A stretch of DNA of 64,000 bases. It comes from Streptomyces sp. 378. GTDB lineage: Bacteria; Actinomycetota; Actinomycetes; Streptomycetales; Streptomycetaceae. The position numbers and the translations under genes are program-made. The DNA lies in the NCBI RefSeq assembly GCF_030124145.1, contig NZ_JASKMS010000022.1:62001-126000 (forward strand), written 5' to 3'. This document shows positions 44,946 through 55,903 of this stretch, in pieces (the stretch's first letter is position 1; the number at the start of each line of letters is the position of its first letter). The notes under the pieces were generated by a model, which made no database searches, was not told the origin of the DNA, and saw nothing but the letters and a program-made list of their open reading frames with translations.

Positions 44946-46205
44946 CTACTCCGGCAGTGGCTGTGGCGGCTTCGGACCTGCGTAGAGACCGCTCGGACGC
45001 ATCCGCAGCGGGCGTTCGCCGTACTCCTCCAGCGCGTGGGCGATCCAGCCCGCTGCCCGGGCCACGGCGAAGATGGTCTCGCCCGCGGCCGGGTCCATGC
45101 CGCAGGACGCGGTGAGGACGGCGAGCGCCAGGTCCACGTTGGCGTGCAGGGGCGCGTGGCGAGCCGCGGTCTCGACGATGTCGCGCGCCGCGAGAAGGGC
45201 GGGTTCCGCGCGCGGGATCTGCTCCAGGAGGGCGAACAGGGCACGCGCGCGTGGGTCCTCGCCGGGGTAGAGCCGGTGGCCGAGGCCCGGGATGCGACGG
45301 CCGGCGCGCAGTTCGCCCGCGATCACGGGTGCCGGGTTGCCCTGGTCGAGGACGTCGTGCAGCAGCCGGTGGGCGAGCCCGCTGGCCGCGCCGTGCAGCG
45401 GGCCCTCGGTCACGCCGAGCCCGGCGGAGACCGCCGCGTAGGGGTGGGCACGGGCCGACGCGGCGACGCGCACCGCGAGCGTCGACGCGGCCAGGTCGTG
45501 ATCGACCAGGAGGGCGAGGGCGGTGTCCAGGGCGCGCAGGGACGCCTCGTCCGGGTGCTGGTGCACCGACAGCCTCGTCCACAGGCGGTGGGCCAGGGGG
45601 CCTTCGTCGCGGCGGTGGTGTCCCGCCGGCGGGAGAGCGGCCACGAGCGTGGGGATGAGGGTGCGCGCGGTGCCGAGCACGGCGTCCTCGGACAGGTCGA
45701 ACCGCAGCGGGTCGGCGGTCGCGGCGGCAATCGTCGCGACCCGCAACTGGTCGGTCGGGGCGGCGTGCTCGGGCAGTGCGTCGACGGCACGGCGGGCGAC
45801 GGTGACGGAGGCGGCGGGCGCGGTGAAGGTGCTTCCCGGCCGCATCCGGCCGGTCCACAGCCACTCGGCCACTTCCTCGTAGGTGTGCCGGGTGGCCAGG
45901 TCGACCGCGTCGACGCCGCGGAAGTAGTAGCGGTCGCTCTCGATGAGCGTGATGCGGGTGCGTACGGACAGGTCGCCGCCGGAGCCGGATCCGCCCGCGT
46001 TCTCCCGGCGGTTGCGCCGGGCGAGCGCCTCGACCTCCCCGGCGTCGAAGGTGCTGCCCCGGCCGCCGCTCACCCGTCGGCTGCTGAGCTGGCCGCGGCT
46101 CACGTACGCGTAGACGGTCTCCGGCTTCACGCCGAGCAGCTCGGCGGCCTCCTTGGTGCTCAGTCGCCGTTCCGCGTCCCTGGGGGCGGGTGCTTGATCG
46201 CGCAT
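44946..46205 (-). CDS. Citrate synthase-like protein with N-terminal DNA-binding domain
   Basis: A 419-residue fusion. Residues about 9-65 form an excisionase/MerR-type helix-turn-helix (STKEAAELLGVKPETVYAYVSRGQLSSRRVSGGRGSTFDAGEVEALARR). From about 85 there is a complete citrate synthase fold, with the catalytic residues of the family: His in PLHGAASG, His in GLGHRLYPGEDPRA, and Asp in HANVDLALAVL. Citrate synthase condenses acetyl-CoA and oxaloacetate. The N-terminal domain could make this a metabolite-sensing regulator. I chose ATG 46205; GTG 46214 would add three residues. It is divergent from a second citrate synthase gene, with an operator-rich gap between. Confidence 0.85.
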   Translation of the reverse strand: MRDQAPAPRDAERRLSTKEAAELLGVKPETVYAYVSRGQLSSRRVSGGRGSTFDAGEVEALARRNRRENAGGSGSGGDLSVRTRITLIESDRYYFRGVDAVDLATRHTYEEVAEWLWTGRMRPGSTFTAPAASVTVARRAVDALPEHAAPTDQLRVATIAAATADPLRFDLSEDAVLGTARTLIPTLVAALPPAGHHRRDEGPLAHRLWTRLSVHQHPDEASLRALDTALALLVDHDLAASTLAVRVAASARAHPYAAVSAGLGVTEGPLHGAASGLAHRLLHDVLDQGNPAPVIAGELRAGRRIPGLGHRLYPGEDPRARALFALLEQIPRAEPALLAARDIVETAARHAPLHANVDLALAVLTASCGMDPAAGETIFAVARAAGWIAHALEEYGERPLRMRPSGLYAGPKPPQPLPE

Positions 46206-46232
46206 GGGGGTCACCGTATCCGTCGGTGGTCC

Positions 46233-46292
46233 ATTGACTGAAGCATTGATTTAATCAATATTGACACGCGTTAAGTCAATCATGGACAGTCA
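46233..46292. promoter_or_regulatory. ATTGA/TCAAT half-site array between divergent citrate synthases
   Basis: AT-rich half sites occur at 46233 (ATTGAC), 46245-46259 (ATTGATTTAATCAAT, perfect palindrome), 46260-46280 (ATTGAC-N9-GTCAAT), and possibly 46288 (GTCAAAT). In a genome this GC-rich such a cluster is non-random. It is the best candidate operator for the neighbouring HTH-citrate synthase protein. Confidence 0.7.
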
Positions 46293-46314
46293 AATCAAGT
46301 CGAAGGAGGAAGTC

Positions 46315-47475
46315 ATGTCCGACAACAGGTCAGCGACCACTCGTGTCGAAGTACCTCGGGGACTCGCCGGTGTGGTGGTCACCGATACCCGGATCGGTGA
46401 TGTCCGCGGCCTGGAGGGCTTCTACCACTATCGGCAGTACTCGGCCGTCGACCTCGCCCGGACCCGCAGCTTCGAGGACGTCTGGCACCTGCTCGTGCAC
46501 GGCGAACTACCGGACGCCGCACAGGGCGCGGCCTTCACGGCCGAGACCGCCGCGCTGCGGCGGTTGCCGGACGAAGTGCGGGCGGCGCTGCCGGCCATCG
46601 CGGCGGCCGGCGGGCATTCCGGCCCGCTCGCGGGGATGCGCACGGCACTGTCGCTGCTGGGCGCGGCGAAGGGGTTCCGTCCCGTGTACGACATCGACCC
46701 CGGCCGGCGGCGGCAGGACGCGATCGAGGCGGCGGCGGCCGTGCCCACGCTCCTCACCGCGCTGCACCGGCTGGGCGAAGGGCTCGAACCGGTGGAGCCG
46801 CGCGAGGATCTGTCCTACGCGGCGAACTACCTGTACATGCTGACGGGTGAGGTACCGGCCGAGCGGCACGCACGGGCGATGGAGCATTACCTCATCTCAA
46901 CCATTGATCACGGATTCAATGCGTCAACCTTCACGGCCAGGGTCATCGCCTCGACGGGCGCGGACGTGGCGGCGTGCCTCGCCGGCGCCGTGGCGGCGCT
47001 GTCGGGGCCGTTGCACGGGGGCGCGCCCAGCCGTGCGCTGGACACCCTCGACGCCATCGGCACCCCGGACCGCATCGACTCCTGGGTGCGTCAGCGGGTA
47101 CTGGGCGGTGAGCGCATCATGGGCTTCGGGCACGCGATCTACCGCACGGAGGACCCGCGGTCCCGGATGCTGCGCGAGGTCGCGCAAGGATTCGGTGGAC
47201 CGCGGGTGGATTTCGCCGTCGAGGTGGAGCGACACATCGAGGCGATCCTCGCGGAGCTGAAGCCCGGCCGGGAGCTGCACACCAACGTCGAGTACTACGC
47301 GGGCGTGGTCATGGAACTCTGCGGCCTGCCCCGCGAGATGTTCACCCCGACCTTCGCCGCCGCCCGGGCGGTGGGCTGGAGCGCCAACATCCTGGAGCAG
47401 GCGGAGGACACGAAGATCATCAGGCCGGTGGCACGGTACGTGGGCCCGGAGGCACCGGCGCCGGTACCCGTCTGA
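46315..47475 (+). CDS. Citrate synthase (2-methylcitrate-synthase-like type)
   Basis: The 386-residue product starts at ATG 46315 behind a GGAGGA ribosome site. Citrate synthase motifs are GLEGFYHYRQYSAVDLA near the N-terminus, IDHGFNASTFTARVIAST, PLHGGAPSRAL (catalytic His), GFGHAIYRTEDPRSRML (second His) and HTNVEYYAGVVMELCG. The third catalytic position, normally Asp in NVDF, is a Glu here. The enzyme should still condense an acyl-CoA with oxaloacetate. It is divergent from the HTH-citrate synthase gene. Its mid-gene codons at 46903-46920 are unusually AT-rich. Confidence 0.88.
   Translation: MSDNRSATTRVEVPRGLAGVVVTDTRIGDVRGLEGFYHYRQYSAVDLARTRSFEDVWHLLVHGELPDAAQGAAFTAETAALRRLPDEVRAALPAIAAAGGHSGPLAGMRTALSLLGAAKGFRPVYDIDPGRRRQDAIEAAAAVPTLLTALHRLGEGLEPVEPREDLSYAANYLYMLTGEVPAERHARAMEHYLISTIDHGFNASTFTARVIASTGADVAACLAGAVAALSGPLHGGAPSRALDTLDAIGTPDRIDSWVRQRVLGGERIMGFGHAIYRTEDPRSRMLREVAQGFGGPRVDFAVEVERHIEAILAELKPGRELHTNVEYYAGVVMELCGLPREMFTPTFAAARAVGWSANILEQAEDTKIIRPVARYVGPEAPAPVPV
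46903..46920 (+). promoter_or_regulatory. AT-rich ATTGA-N8-TCAAT element inside the citrate synthase gene
   Basis: ATTGATCACGGATTCAAT encodes IDHGFN with codons that are rare in this genome (ATT, GAT, AAT, with TCA on each side). It reproduces the half sites of the upstream intergenic array (ATTGA/TCAAT). It may be a second, intragenic operator. Confidence 0.4.
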
Positions 47476-47513
47476 GCGGCGACGGCGACGGCGACGGCGG
47501 CGGCAGTTACGCA

Positions 47514-47568
47514 GCGAAGCCGGCGACGGCAGTGACGACAATCGGCAGGCGGCGAAGCCGGCGACGGC
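47514..47568 (+). repeat. 17-bp direct repeat after the citrate synthase gene
   Basis: GCGAAGCCGGCGACGGC occurs at 47514-47530 and 47552-47568, within a GCGACG-rich 3' flank. The function, if any, is unknown. Confidence 0.5.
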
Positions 47569-47644
47569 GTCGCGGGAGCCTGACAAGGCCCGACAGCGAA
47601 AGGTGCCGGGCCTCAGGCGCCGGGCCGGTGGAGGGTCGGCGGGA

Positions 47645-47884
47645 TCAGGCGTCGGGAATGTCTGCCTTCGCGTCGATGAGGGTCCTGCGGGAAACCACGA
47701 CGATGCGCTCGTAGTCCGCTCTGGACGCGTCGGCGGGGAGCTTCCCGTCCAGTTCTTCGGTGAGGTCCGTGCCGATCACAGCGAACCTGCCGTCGGACAG
47801 CTCGAAGATATCGGGGCAGTTGGCACCAGTCGCACTGCCCCGGGCGCTGGGAGGGGTGCCGATCCGACGGATGATGTGGCTCAC
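47645..47884 (-). CDS. Small conserved hypothetical protein (79 aa)
   Basis: GTG 47884 (AAGGA 11 nt upstream) gives 79 residues: SHIIRRIGTPPSARG, then DIFELSDGRFAVIGTDLTEEL and SRADYERIVVVSRRTLIDAK. The IGTPPSARGSATGANCPDIFELSDGRFAVIG pattern recurs in small Streptomyces proteins of unknown function, as I recall. It has a short beta-sheet-like core with an ELSDGRFAVIG strand pair. It is transcribed in the same direction as, and after, the DUF6082 gene. Confidence 0.65.
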   Translation of the reverse strand: MSHIIRRIGTPPSARGSATGANCPDIFELSDGRFAVIGTDLTEELDGKLPADASRADYERIVVVSRRTLIDAKADIPDA

Positions 47885-48146
47885 TGTTCTTGCGTTCCTT
47901 CTGATCTCGAGGCGTGTGCGCACTGCGCCTGCGGTGCGATGCGGCCCTGTGGGGCCGCGGCCTCGACAACCGGGCGGCGTGGAGCGGCGGTTCGGCGGTG
48001 GTCGACCCGGTTCGCGGGATGCGCAGTAGTCAACCTTGTTGGCACCTGGGGAAACGCGCCGGTTTACGGGTTCGTTACCGCCCAGCCGTGTGATGCGTTC
48101 CGGAGAGTGATCCGAGCGGAGCCGTGCTTACGGCCGGAGCGTGGAG

Positions 48147-48704
48147 CTACTCGCCCGGCGGCTCCCCGACCACCCACCACTCGTCGAGGTCAGTCTCCTC
48201 GAGTTGGACGAGGAGGTCGTCGACCATGCGTCCGAGCCCGGCCTCGTCGGAGGTGTCGACGAGAGTCGCCCGGTGCGGGCGGGTGGCGTACCAGTACTCC
48301 CGGAAGAGGGGGTTCTGCAGCATGCTGCGGGCGAAGCCGAAGAACTCCTCTCTGGTCATGTTGCCCATGCGGTAGTAGCACAGGGCGTTGGTGTAGAGGG
48401 CGTTGGCGAAGAGGAACTGGCGTTGCTTGGCGGGGGAGACGGTGCCGTCGTAGGCGTCGAGCACCTCGGCCAGCTCGGGGTCGTCCATCGCCTTGCTGAG
48501 CAACTCCCAGTGCAGGCGCTGCTGGTGCGCGAAGTTGGTCCGGCGCTGCGCCTGCGCGGCCTGTTCCAGGTGCTCGATCCGGGCACGCAAAGCATGGAAC
48601 GCGGTCCATTGCAGGGTCAGGGCGACGGCGGCACCCGCCGCCAGGCCCATTCCTGCCGAGGCGGTGGCCCTCAGCCCTCGAAACCCAAACTTCTGTGTGG
48701 CCAT
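48147..48704 (-). CDS. DUF6082-family protein with N-terminal membrane segment
   Basis: The 185-residue product starts ATG 48704 (MATQKFGFRGLRATASAGMGLAAGAAVALTLQW), a single hydrophobic segment of about 20 residues. Then come a coiled coil (RARIEHLEQAAQAQRRTNFAHQQRLHWELL) and a globular helical part (MTREEFFGFARSMLQNPLFREYWYATRPHR). The C-terminus is acidic. DUF6082 is found in Streptomyces; the function is unknown. It lies about 260 bp upstream of the 79-residue gene and may form a unit with it. Confidence 0.7.
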   Translation of the reverse strand: MATQKFGFRGLRATASAGMGLAAGAAVALTLQWTAFHALRARIEHLEQAAQAQRRTNFAHQQRLHWELLSKAMDDPELAEVLDAYDGTVSPAKQRQFLFANALYTNALCYYRMGNMTREEFFGFARSMLQNPLFREYWYATRPHRATLVDTSDEAGLGRMVDDLLVQLEETDLDEWWVVGEPPGE

Positions 48705-49025
48705 GTCAACCCCCGGTTCAGGCGGCCGTCCGCCGGTCGTCGGGGTGCGGGTCGACGGGAGGGGACCGGCGAGCGGTGGGCGGCGCTTGCCGTCTCCCAG
48801 AGTGCCGAGCGGCTCTGATCGGCAGGGAGGCGGAGAGGAGGCGCACGGAGGGAAGCGAGGGTCGCACAAACCGGCGCCATGCCCAACGTCTGCCCCGCGA
48901 GTGGTGCTAACAATCGTTCACTCAGGTCTGGATCTCACGGCTCGTATCCTGGGTCCGCATCCCCATTTCCCCTGTGTGCCGGGAACGCGAGCCGGTGCAC
49001 GCGTCGGCGCGAGAGAGGTCGCACG
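48705..49025. other. Intergenic region before the G3E GTPase gene
   Basis: This gap holds the divergent promoters. TATCCT at about 48949 is a -10 candidate for the GTPase gene. AACAATCGTT at 48909-48918 is a short palindrome. No ORF is convincing. Confidence 0.4.
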
Positions 49026-50230
49026 GTGAGCCAGCCGAGTCCGAAACCGCAGCAGATCCCGGTGGTCGTCCTGGCCGGATTCCTCGGCTCGGGAAAGACC
49101 ACCCTGCTCAACCACCTCCTGCACCGCAGCGGCGGCAGCAGGATCGGCGCCCTCGTCAACGACTTCGGGGCGATCGAGATCGACGCGATGGCGGTGGCGG
49201 GGGCGCTCGGCGACTCGACGGTCTCCCTCGGCAACGGCTGCCTGTGCTGCGCCGTCGACGCGAGCGAACTGGACCAGTACCTGGAGCGGCTCGCCCAGCC
49301 CTCCCTCGGCATCGACGTCATCGTCATCGAGGCCAGTGGCCTCGCCGAGCCGCAGGAACTCGTACGGATGCTGCTCGCCAGCGAGCATCCCGGGGTCGTG
49401 TACGGCGGGCTCGTCGAGGTCGTCGACGCCGCCGAGTTCGACGACACCCGGGCCAGGCACCCCGAGATCGACCGTCATCTCGCCCTGGCCGACCTCGTCG
49501 TGGTCAACAAGCTCGACCGCGCGGCCGACGGCGAACGCGTCCTCGGGCTGGTCCGGTCCCTCGTCGACCGCGCCGCCGTCGTCCCGGCCACCTACGGCCG
49601 GATCGACCCCGAGTTCCTCTTCGACTGCCGGCCCGCCGAGGAGCGCATCGGGCAGCTGTCCTTCGACGACCTGCACGAAGACGACCCTTGCGAGGACGAC
49701 CCTTGCAAGGACGCCCTTTGCGGCGACGTCCTTTGTGAAGACGCCCCCTGTGCAGGCGGCCGCGGCCGCACGGAATGCGGTGGAGCCGAATGCGGCCGAG
49801 CCGACGGCCGCACCGAAGGCCACCCCGGCGACCATCCGCACCATCACGCCGGTCACCTGCACGCCGCCTACGACAGCCTGTCGTTCGTCTCCCCGGACCC
49901 CCTCGACCCGCGTCGCCTGATGGCCTTCCTGGACAGTCGACCCGAGGGGCTGTACCGGATCAAGGGCTACGTCGACTTCGGGCCGTACGACGTCCGCAAC
50001 CGCTACACCGTCCATGCCGTCGGGCGGTTCCTGCGCTTCTACCCGGAGCCCTGGCCGGCCGGCGGCGAACGCCTCACCCAGCTGGTCCTCATCGGCTCCG
50101 GGATCGACGTCCCCGCCCTCGGCAAGGAGCTGGAGGCGTGCGGGAGCGAGGCCCCACACGCCGACGAACACGGCATGTGGGGCGTCCTGCGGTACGTCCG
50201 CGGGCCCGAGGAGGATCTCGCCGATCCGGC

Positions 50231-50234
<4 letters not shown>
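49026..50234 (+). CDS. G3E-family (CobW/ZigA-like) metal-handling GTPase
   Basis: A 402-residue P-loop GTPase starting at GTG 49026, with GAGAGG upstream. Walker A is GFLGSGKTTLLNHLL. The metal-binding GCLCCAV motif (CxCC, about residue 76) is typical of CobW/COG0523 chaperones for zinc, cobalt or nickel. The switch II Walker B is VIVIEASGLAEP and the G4 is VVNKLD. A Cys/Asp repeat and a His-rich stretch (EGHPGDHPHHHAGHLH) sit in the linker before the CobW_C domain (SFVSPDPLDPRRLMAFLDS ... YRIKGYVDF). The stop codon shares CTAG with the parC stop. Confidence 0.88.
49680..49754 (+). repeat. 15-bp in-frame minisatellite inside the G3E GTPase gene
   Basis: Five consecutive 15-bp units starting GACGACCCTTGCGAG encode acidic pentapeptides DDPCE, DDPCK, DALCG, DVLCE and DAPCA. 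Codons CTT, TTT and TGT are unusual here. Each repeat adds one cysteine next to Asp, so the array could be a metal-binding tether of variable length. Confidence 0.85.
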
Positions 50235-52687
<2,453 letters not shown>

Positions 52688-53028
52688 CGCTGCCGGCTCC
52701 TCCTGTTACTGGTCGCTCGCCTGTGGGGCGTTCATGTCGGTGTCGCGACGTCGACCGTACTCAGCCCTTCGGGCCTGTGCGCGCTCGCCCTCTCGTCACC
52801 GGCCGCCCCTGCGGCTCGCTCATGCTGCTGCGATCCGGATCTGACGCCGACCATTGTGGACCGCCGCACTGACAACCGGGACCAGGGCCCGGTCCAGGAC
52901 GCCTCCCGGGCTGTCGGGCCCCAGGTCGCCGCCGGGAACTTCACCAGGGCTTCGCGCGCTTGCATACAGTGGCAGGACCGGCAGGAATCCGCGGTCTGAA
53001 CAACCGCTCAGCGAGCGAAGGGACGTAC
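52688..53028. other. Divergent promoter region of parC and the M16 peptidase operon
   Basis: TACAGT at 52965-52970 is a -10 candidate for the peptidase operon, with TTCACC 19 bp upstream. On the other strand GTCGACCGTACTCAG offers no clear -10. No gene is apparent. Confidence 0.4.
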
Positions 53029-54399
53029 ATGCCCATGGGTCACACGGCCACAGCCCAGGCAGGCTCCGGAGGCCTGACAGCGACCGAGCACCGCCTGGCC
53101 AACGGCCTGCGCGTGGTGCTCTCCGAGGATCACCTGACCCCGGTCGCGGCGGTGTGCCTCTGGTACGACGTCGGCTCACGCCACGAAGTCAAGGGGCGTA
53201 CCGGCCTGGCTCACCTTTTCGAGCACTTGATGTTCCAGGGATCCGCCCAGGTCAAGGGCAACGGCCACTTCGAGCTGGTCCAGGGCGCGGGCGGCTCGCT
53301 CAACGGCACGACCAGCTTCGAGCGGACCAACTACTTCGAGACCATGCCCGCCCACCAGCTGGAACTCGCCCTCTGGCTGGAGGCCGACCGCATGGGCTCC
53401 CTGCTGGCCGCGCTCGACGACGAGTCGATGGAGAACCAGCGGGACGTCGTCAAGAACGAGCGCCGCCAGCGCTACGACAACGTCCCCTACGGCACGGCCT
53501 TCGAGAAGCTGACCGCCCTCGCCTACCCGCAGGGCCACCCTTACCACCACACCCCGATCGGCTCGATGGCCGACCTGGACGCGGCGACCCTGGAGGACGC
53601 GCGCGCGTTCTTCCGCACCTACTACGCGCCGAACAACGCCGTGCTCTCGGTGGTCGGAGACATCGACCCGGAGCAGACCCTCGCCTGGGTGGAGAAGTAC
53701 TTCGGCTCCATCCCCGGTCACGACGGCAAGCCCGCCCCGCGCGACGGCTCGCTGCCGGAGACCATCGGCGAGCAGCTGCGCGAGGTCGTCGAGGAGGAGG
53801 TCCCGGCGCGTGCGCTGATGGCCGCCTACCGGCTGCCGCACGACGGCACGCGCGCGTGCGACGCGGCCGACCTCGCCCTCACCGTCCTCGGCGGCGGTGA
53901 GTCCTCCCGCCTCTACAACCGCCTGGTGCGGCGCGACCGTACGGCCGTGGCGGCCGGCTTCGGCCTGCTGCGGCTCGCCGGGGCGCCCTCTCTGGGGTGG
54001 CTGGACGTGAAGACGTCCGGTGACGTGGAGGTTCCGGTCATCGAGACCGCCATCGACGAGGAGCTCGCCCGGTTCGCCGAGGAGGGCCCCACCGCCGAGG
54101 AGATGGAGCGCGCCCAGGCCCAGCTGGAGCGCGAATGGCTGGACCGGCTCGGCACGGTCGCGGGCCGCGCCGACGAACTGTGCCGGTACGCCGTGCTGTT
54201 CGGCGACCCGCAGCTCGCCCTGAGCGCCGTCCATCGCGTGCTGGAGATCACGGCGGAGGAGGTCCAGGAGGTCGCCAAGGCCTGCCTGCGCCCCGACAAC
54301 CGCGCGGTGCTCGTCTACGAGCCCGTCGCCGACGAGACCGACGACGCCGAGGACACCGCAGCCGCGGCCACCGACGAGAACGAGGAGGCGGCCAAGTGA
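53029..54399 (+). CDS. M16 (pitrilysin/insulinase-like) zinc metallopeptidase
   Basis: The 456-residue product carries the inverted zinc motif HLFEHL (HxxEH, about residues 62-66), followed by the downstream Glu in MENQRDVVKNERRQR. The family cleaves small peptides in the cytosol or processes leader peptides. ATG 53029 is the first of two close ATGs (53029 and 53035), preceded by GAAGGGACG. The next gene starts on its stop codon, so the pair is coupled. The acidic C-terminus (DETDDAEDTAAAATDENEE) is a short tail. Confidence 0.9.
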   Translation: MPMGHTATAQAGSGGLTATEHRLANGLRVVLSEDHLTPVAAVCLWYDVGSRHEVKGRTGLAHLFEHLMFQGSAQVKGNGHFELVQGAGGSLNGTTSFERTNYFETMPAHQLELALWLEADRMGSLLAALDDESMENQRDVVKNERRQRYDNVPYGTAFEKLTALAYPQGHPYHHTPIGSMADLDAATLEDARAFFRTYYAPNNAVLSVVGDIDPEQTLAWVEKYFGSIPGHDGKPAPRDGSLPETIGEQLREVVEEEVPARALMAAYRLPHDGTRACDAADLALTVLGGGESSRLYNRLVRRDRTAVAAGFGLLRLAGAPSLGWLDVKTSGDVEVPVIETAIDEELARFAEEGPTAEEMERAQAQLEREWLDRLGTVAGRADELCRYAVLFGDPQLALSAVHRVLEITAEEVQEVAKACLRPDNRAVLVYEPVADETDDAEDTAAAATDENEEAAK

Positions 54400-55784
54400 C
54401 CGAGCTCGCCACGATGGACTTCCACCCCCGGCCGCAGGCGGGCGAGGCCCGGCCCTGGGCCTTCCCGGCACCCGAGCGGGGCACGCTCGGCAACGGCCTG
54501 ACGCTGCTGCGCTGCCACCGCCCCGGCCAGCAGGTCGTCGCCGTGGAGGTGCTGCTGGACGCCCCCCTGGACGCCGAGCCGGCCGGCCTCGACGGCGTGG
54601 CCACGATCATGGCCCGGGCCTTCTCCGAGGGCACCGACAAGCACTCCGCCGAGGAGTTCGCCGCCGAGCTGGAGCGCGCCGGCGCCACCCTCGACGCGCA
54701 CGCCGACCACCCCGGCGTCCGGCTCAGCCTGGAGGTGCCGGCCTCCCGGCTCGCCAAGGGGCTGGGTCTGATCGCCGACGCACTCAGGGCGCCCGCGTTC
54801 GCCGACAGCGAGGTGGAGCGGCTGGTCCGCAACCGCCTCGACGAGATCCCGCACGAGCTGGCCAACCCCTCCCGTCGCGCCGCCAAGGAGCTCTCCAAGG
54901 AGCTGTTCCCGGCGGGCTCGCGCATGTCGCGGCCCCGGCAGGGCACCGAGGAGACGGTTGCCACGATCGACTCCGCGGCCGTACGCGGCTTCTACGAGAA
55001 GCACGTCCGCCCCGCCACGGCCACCGCCGTGGTGGTCGGCGACCTCACCGGCATCGACCTCGACGCCCTGCTCGGCGACACCCTGGGCGCGTGGACGGGC
55101 TCCTCGGCCGAGCCGCGCCCGGTGCCGCCGGTGACCGCGGACGACACCGGCCGGGTCGTCATCGTGGACCGCCCGGGCGCCGTCCAGACGCAGCTGCTGA
55201 TCGGCCGGATCGGCCCGGACCGGCACGACCGCGTGTGGCCCGCCCAGGTGCTCGGCACCTACTGCCTCGGCGGCACCCTCACCTCCCGCCTGGACCGCGT
55301 CCTGCGCGAGGAGAAGGGCTACACCTACGGCGTGCGGGCGTTCGGCCAGGTCCTCAGGTCCGCCCCGGACGGCACGGGTGCCGCGATGCTCGCCATCAGC
55401 GGTTCCGTGGACACGCCCAACACCGGCCCCGCTCTGGAGGATCTCTGGACGGTGCTGCGCACCCTGGCCGCCGAAGGTCTGACCGACGCCGAGCGGGACG
55501 TCGCCGTGCAGAACCTGGTCGGCGTGGCGCCGCTGAAGTACGAGACGGCGGCGGCGGTCGCGAGCACGCTGGCCGACCAGGTCGAGCAGCAGCTGCCCGA
55601 CGACTACCAGGCCACCCTGTACCGGCAGCTCGCCGCCACGGGCACCGTGGAAGCCACGGCGGCGGCCGTGAGCGCGTTCCCGGTGGACCGTCTGGTGACG
55701 GTCCTCGTCGGTGACGCGGGGCAGATCAAGGCTCCGGTGGAGGCCCTCGGCATCGGCGAAGTCACCGTCGTCGCCGCCGAGTAG
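54396..55784 (+). CDS. M16 family partner subunit lacking the zinc motif
   Basis: The 462-residue product begins VTELATMDFHPRPQ with GTG 54396 on a GTGA overlap with the preceding gene. The M16 fold is clear (GTLGNGLTLLRCHRPGQQVVAVEVLLDAP, DGVATIMARAFSEGT in place of HxxEH, and REEKGYTYGVRA near the C-terminus). No zinc-binding His-Glu set is present, so it is the non-catalytic partner; the Arg/Tyr pair in the second half is kept. Together they would form a two-chain peptidase. Confidence 0.88.
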   Translation: MTELATMDFHPRPQAGEARPWAFPAPERGTLGNGLTLLRCHRPGQQVVAVEVLLDAPLDAEPAGLDGVATIMARAFSEGTDKHSAEEFAAELERAGATLDAHADHPGVRLSLEVPASRLAKGLGLIADALRAPAFADSEVERLVRNRLDEIPHELANPSRRAAKELSKELFPAGSRMSRPRQGTEETVATIDSAAVRGFYEKHVRPATATAVVVGDLTGIDLDALLGDTLGAWTGSSAEPRPVPPVTADDTGRVVIVDRPGAVQTQLLIGRIGPDRHDRVWPAQVLGTYCLGGTLTSRLDRVLREEKGYTYGVRAFGQVLRSAPDGTGAAMLAISGSVDTPNTGPALEDLWTVLRTLAAEGLTDAERDVAVQNLVGVAPLKYETAAAVASTLADQVEQQLPDDYQATLYRQLAATGTVEATAAAVSAFPVDRLVTVLVGDAGQIKAPVEALGIGEVTVVAAE

Positions 55785-55799
55785 CGGCACGCGCGCACC

Positions 55800-55834
55800 G
55801 GGGCCCTGGTCGCCTTCCCAGGCACCAGGGCCCC
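55800..55834 (+). terminator. Terminator after the M16 operon
   Basis: An 11-bp stem (GGGGCCCTGGT/ACCAGGGCCCC) with a 13-nt loop, followed by TTTATG. Confidence 0.85.
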
Positions 55835-55903
55835 TTTATGCCCGAATTGATACGGAGGTTGCCTGTCTGCCCTGTGGGATGCGCTACAAAAGCCGGGATC
55901 CGT

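Noticed and set aside
48909..48918. AACAATCGTT as a Zur site for the G3E GTPase
   Set aside because: Only a short palindrome; the outer TG...CA part of the Zur box is missing. Zinc control remains an open question.
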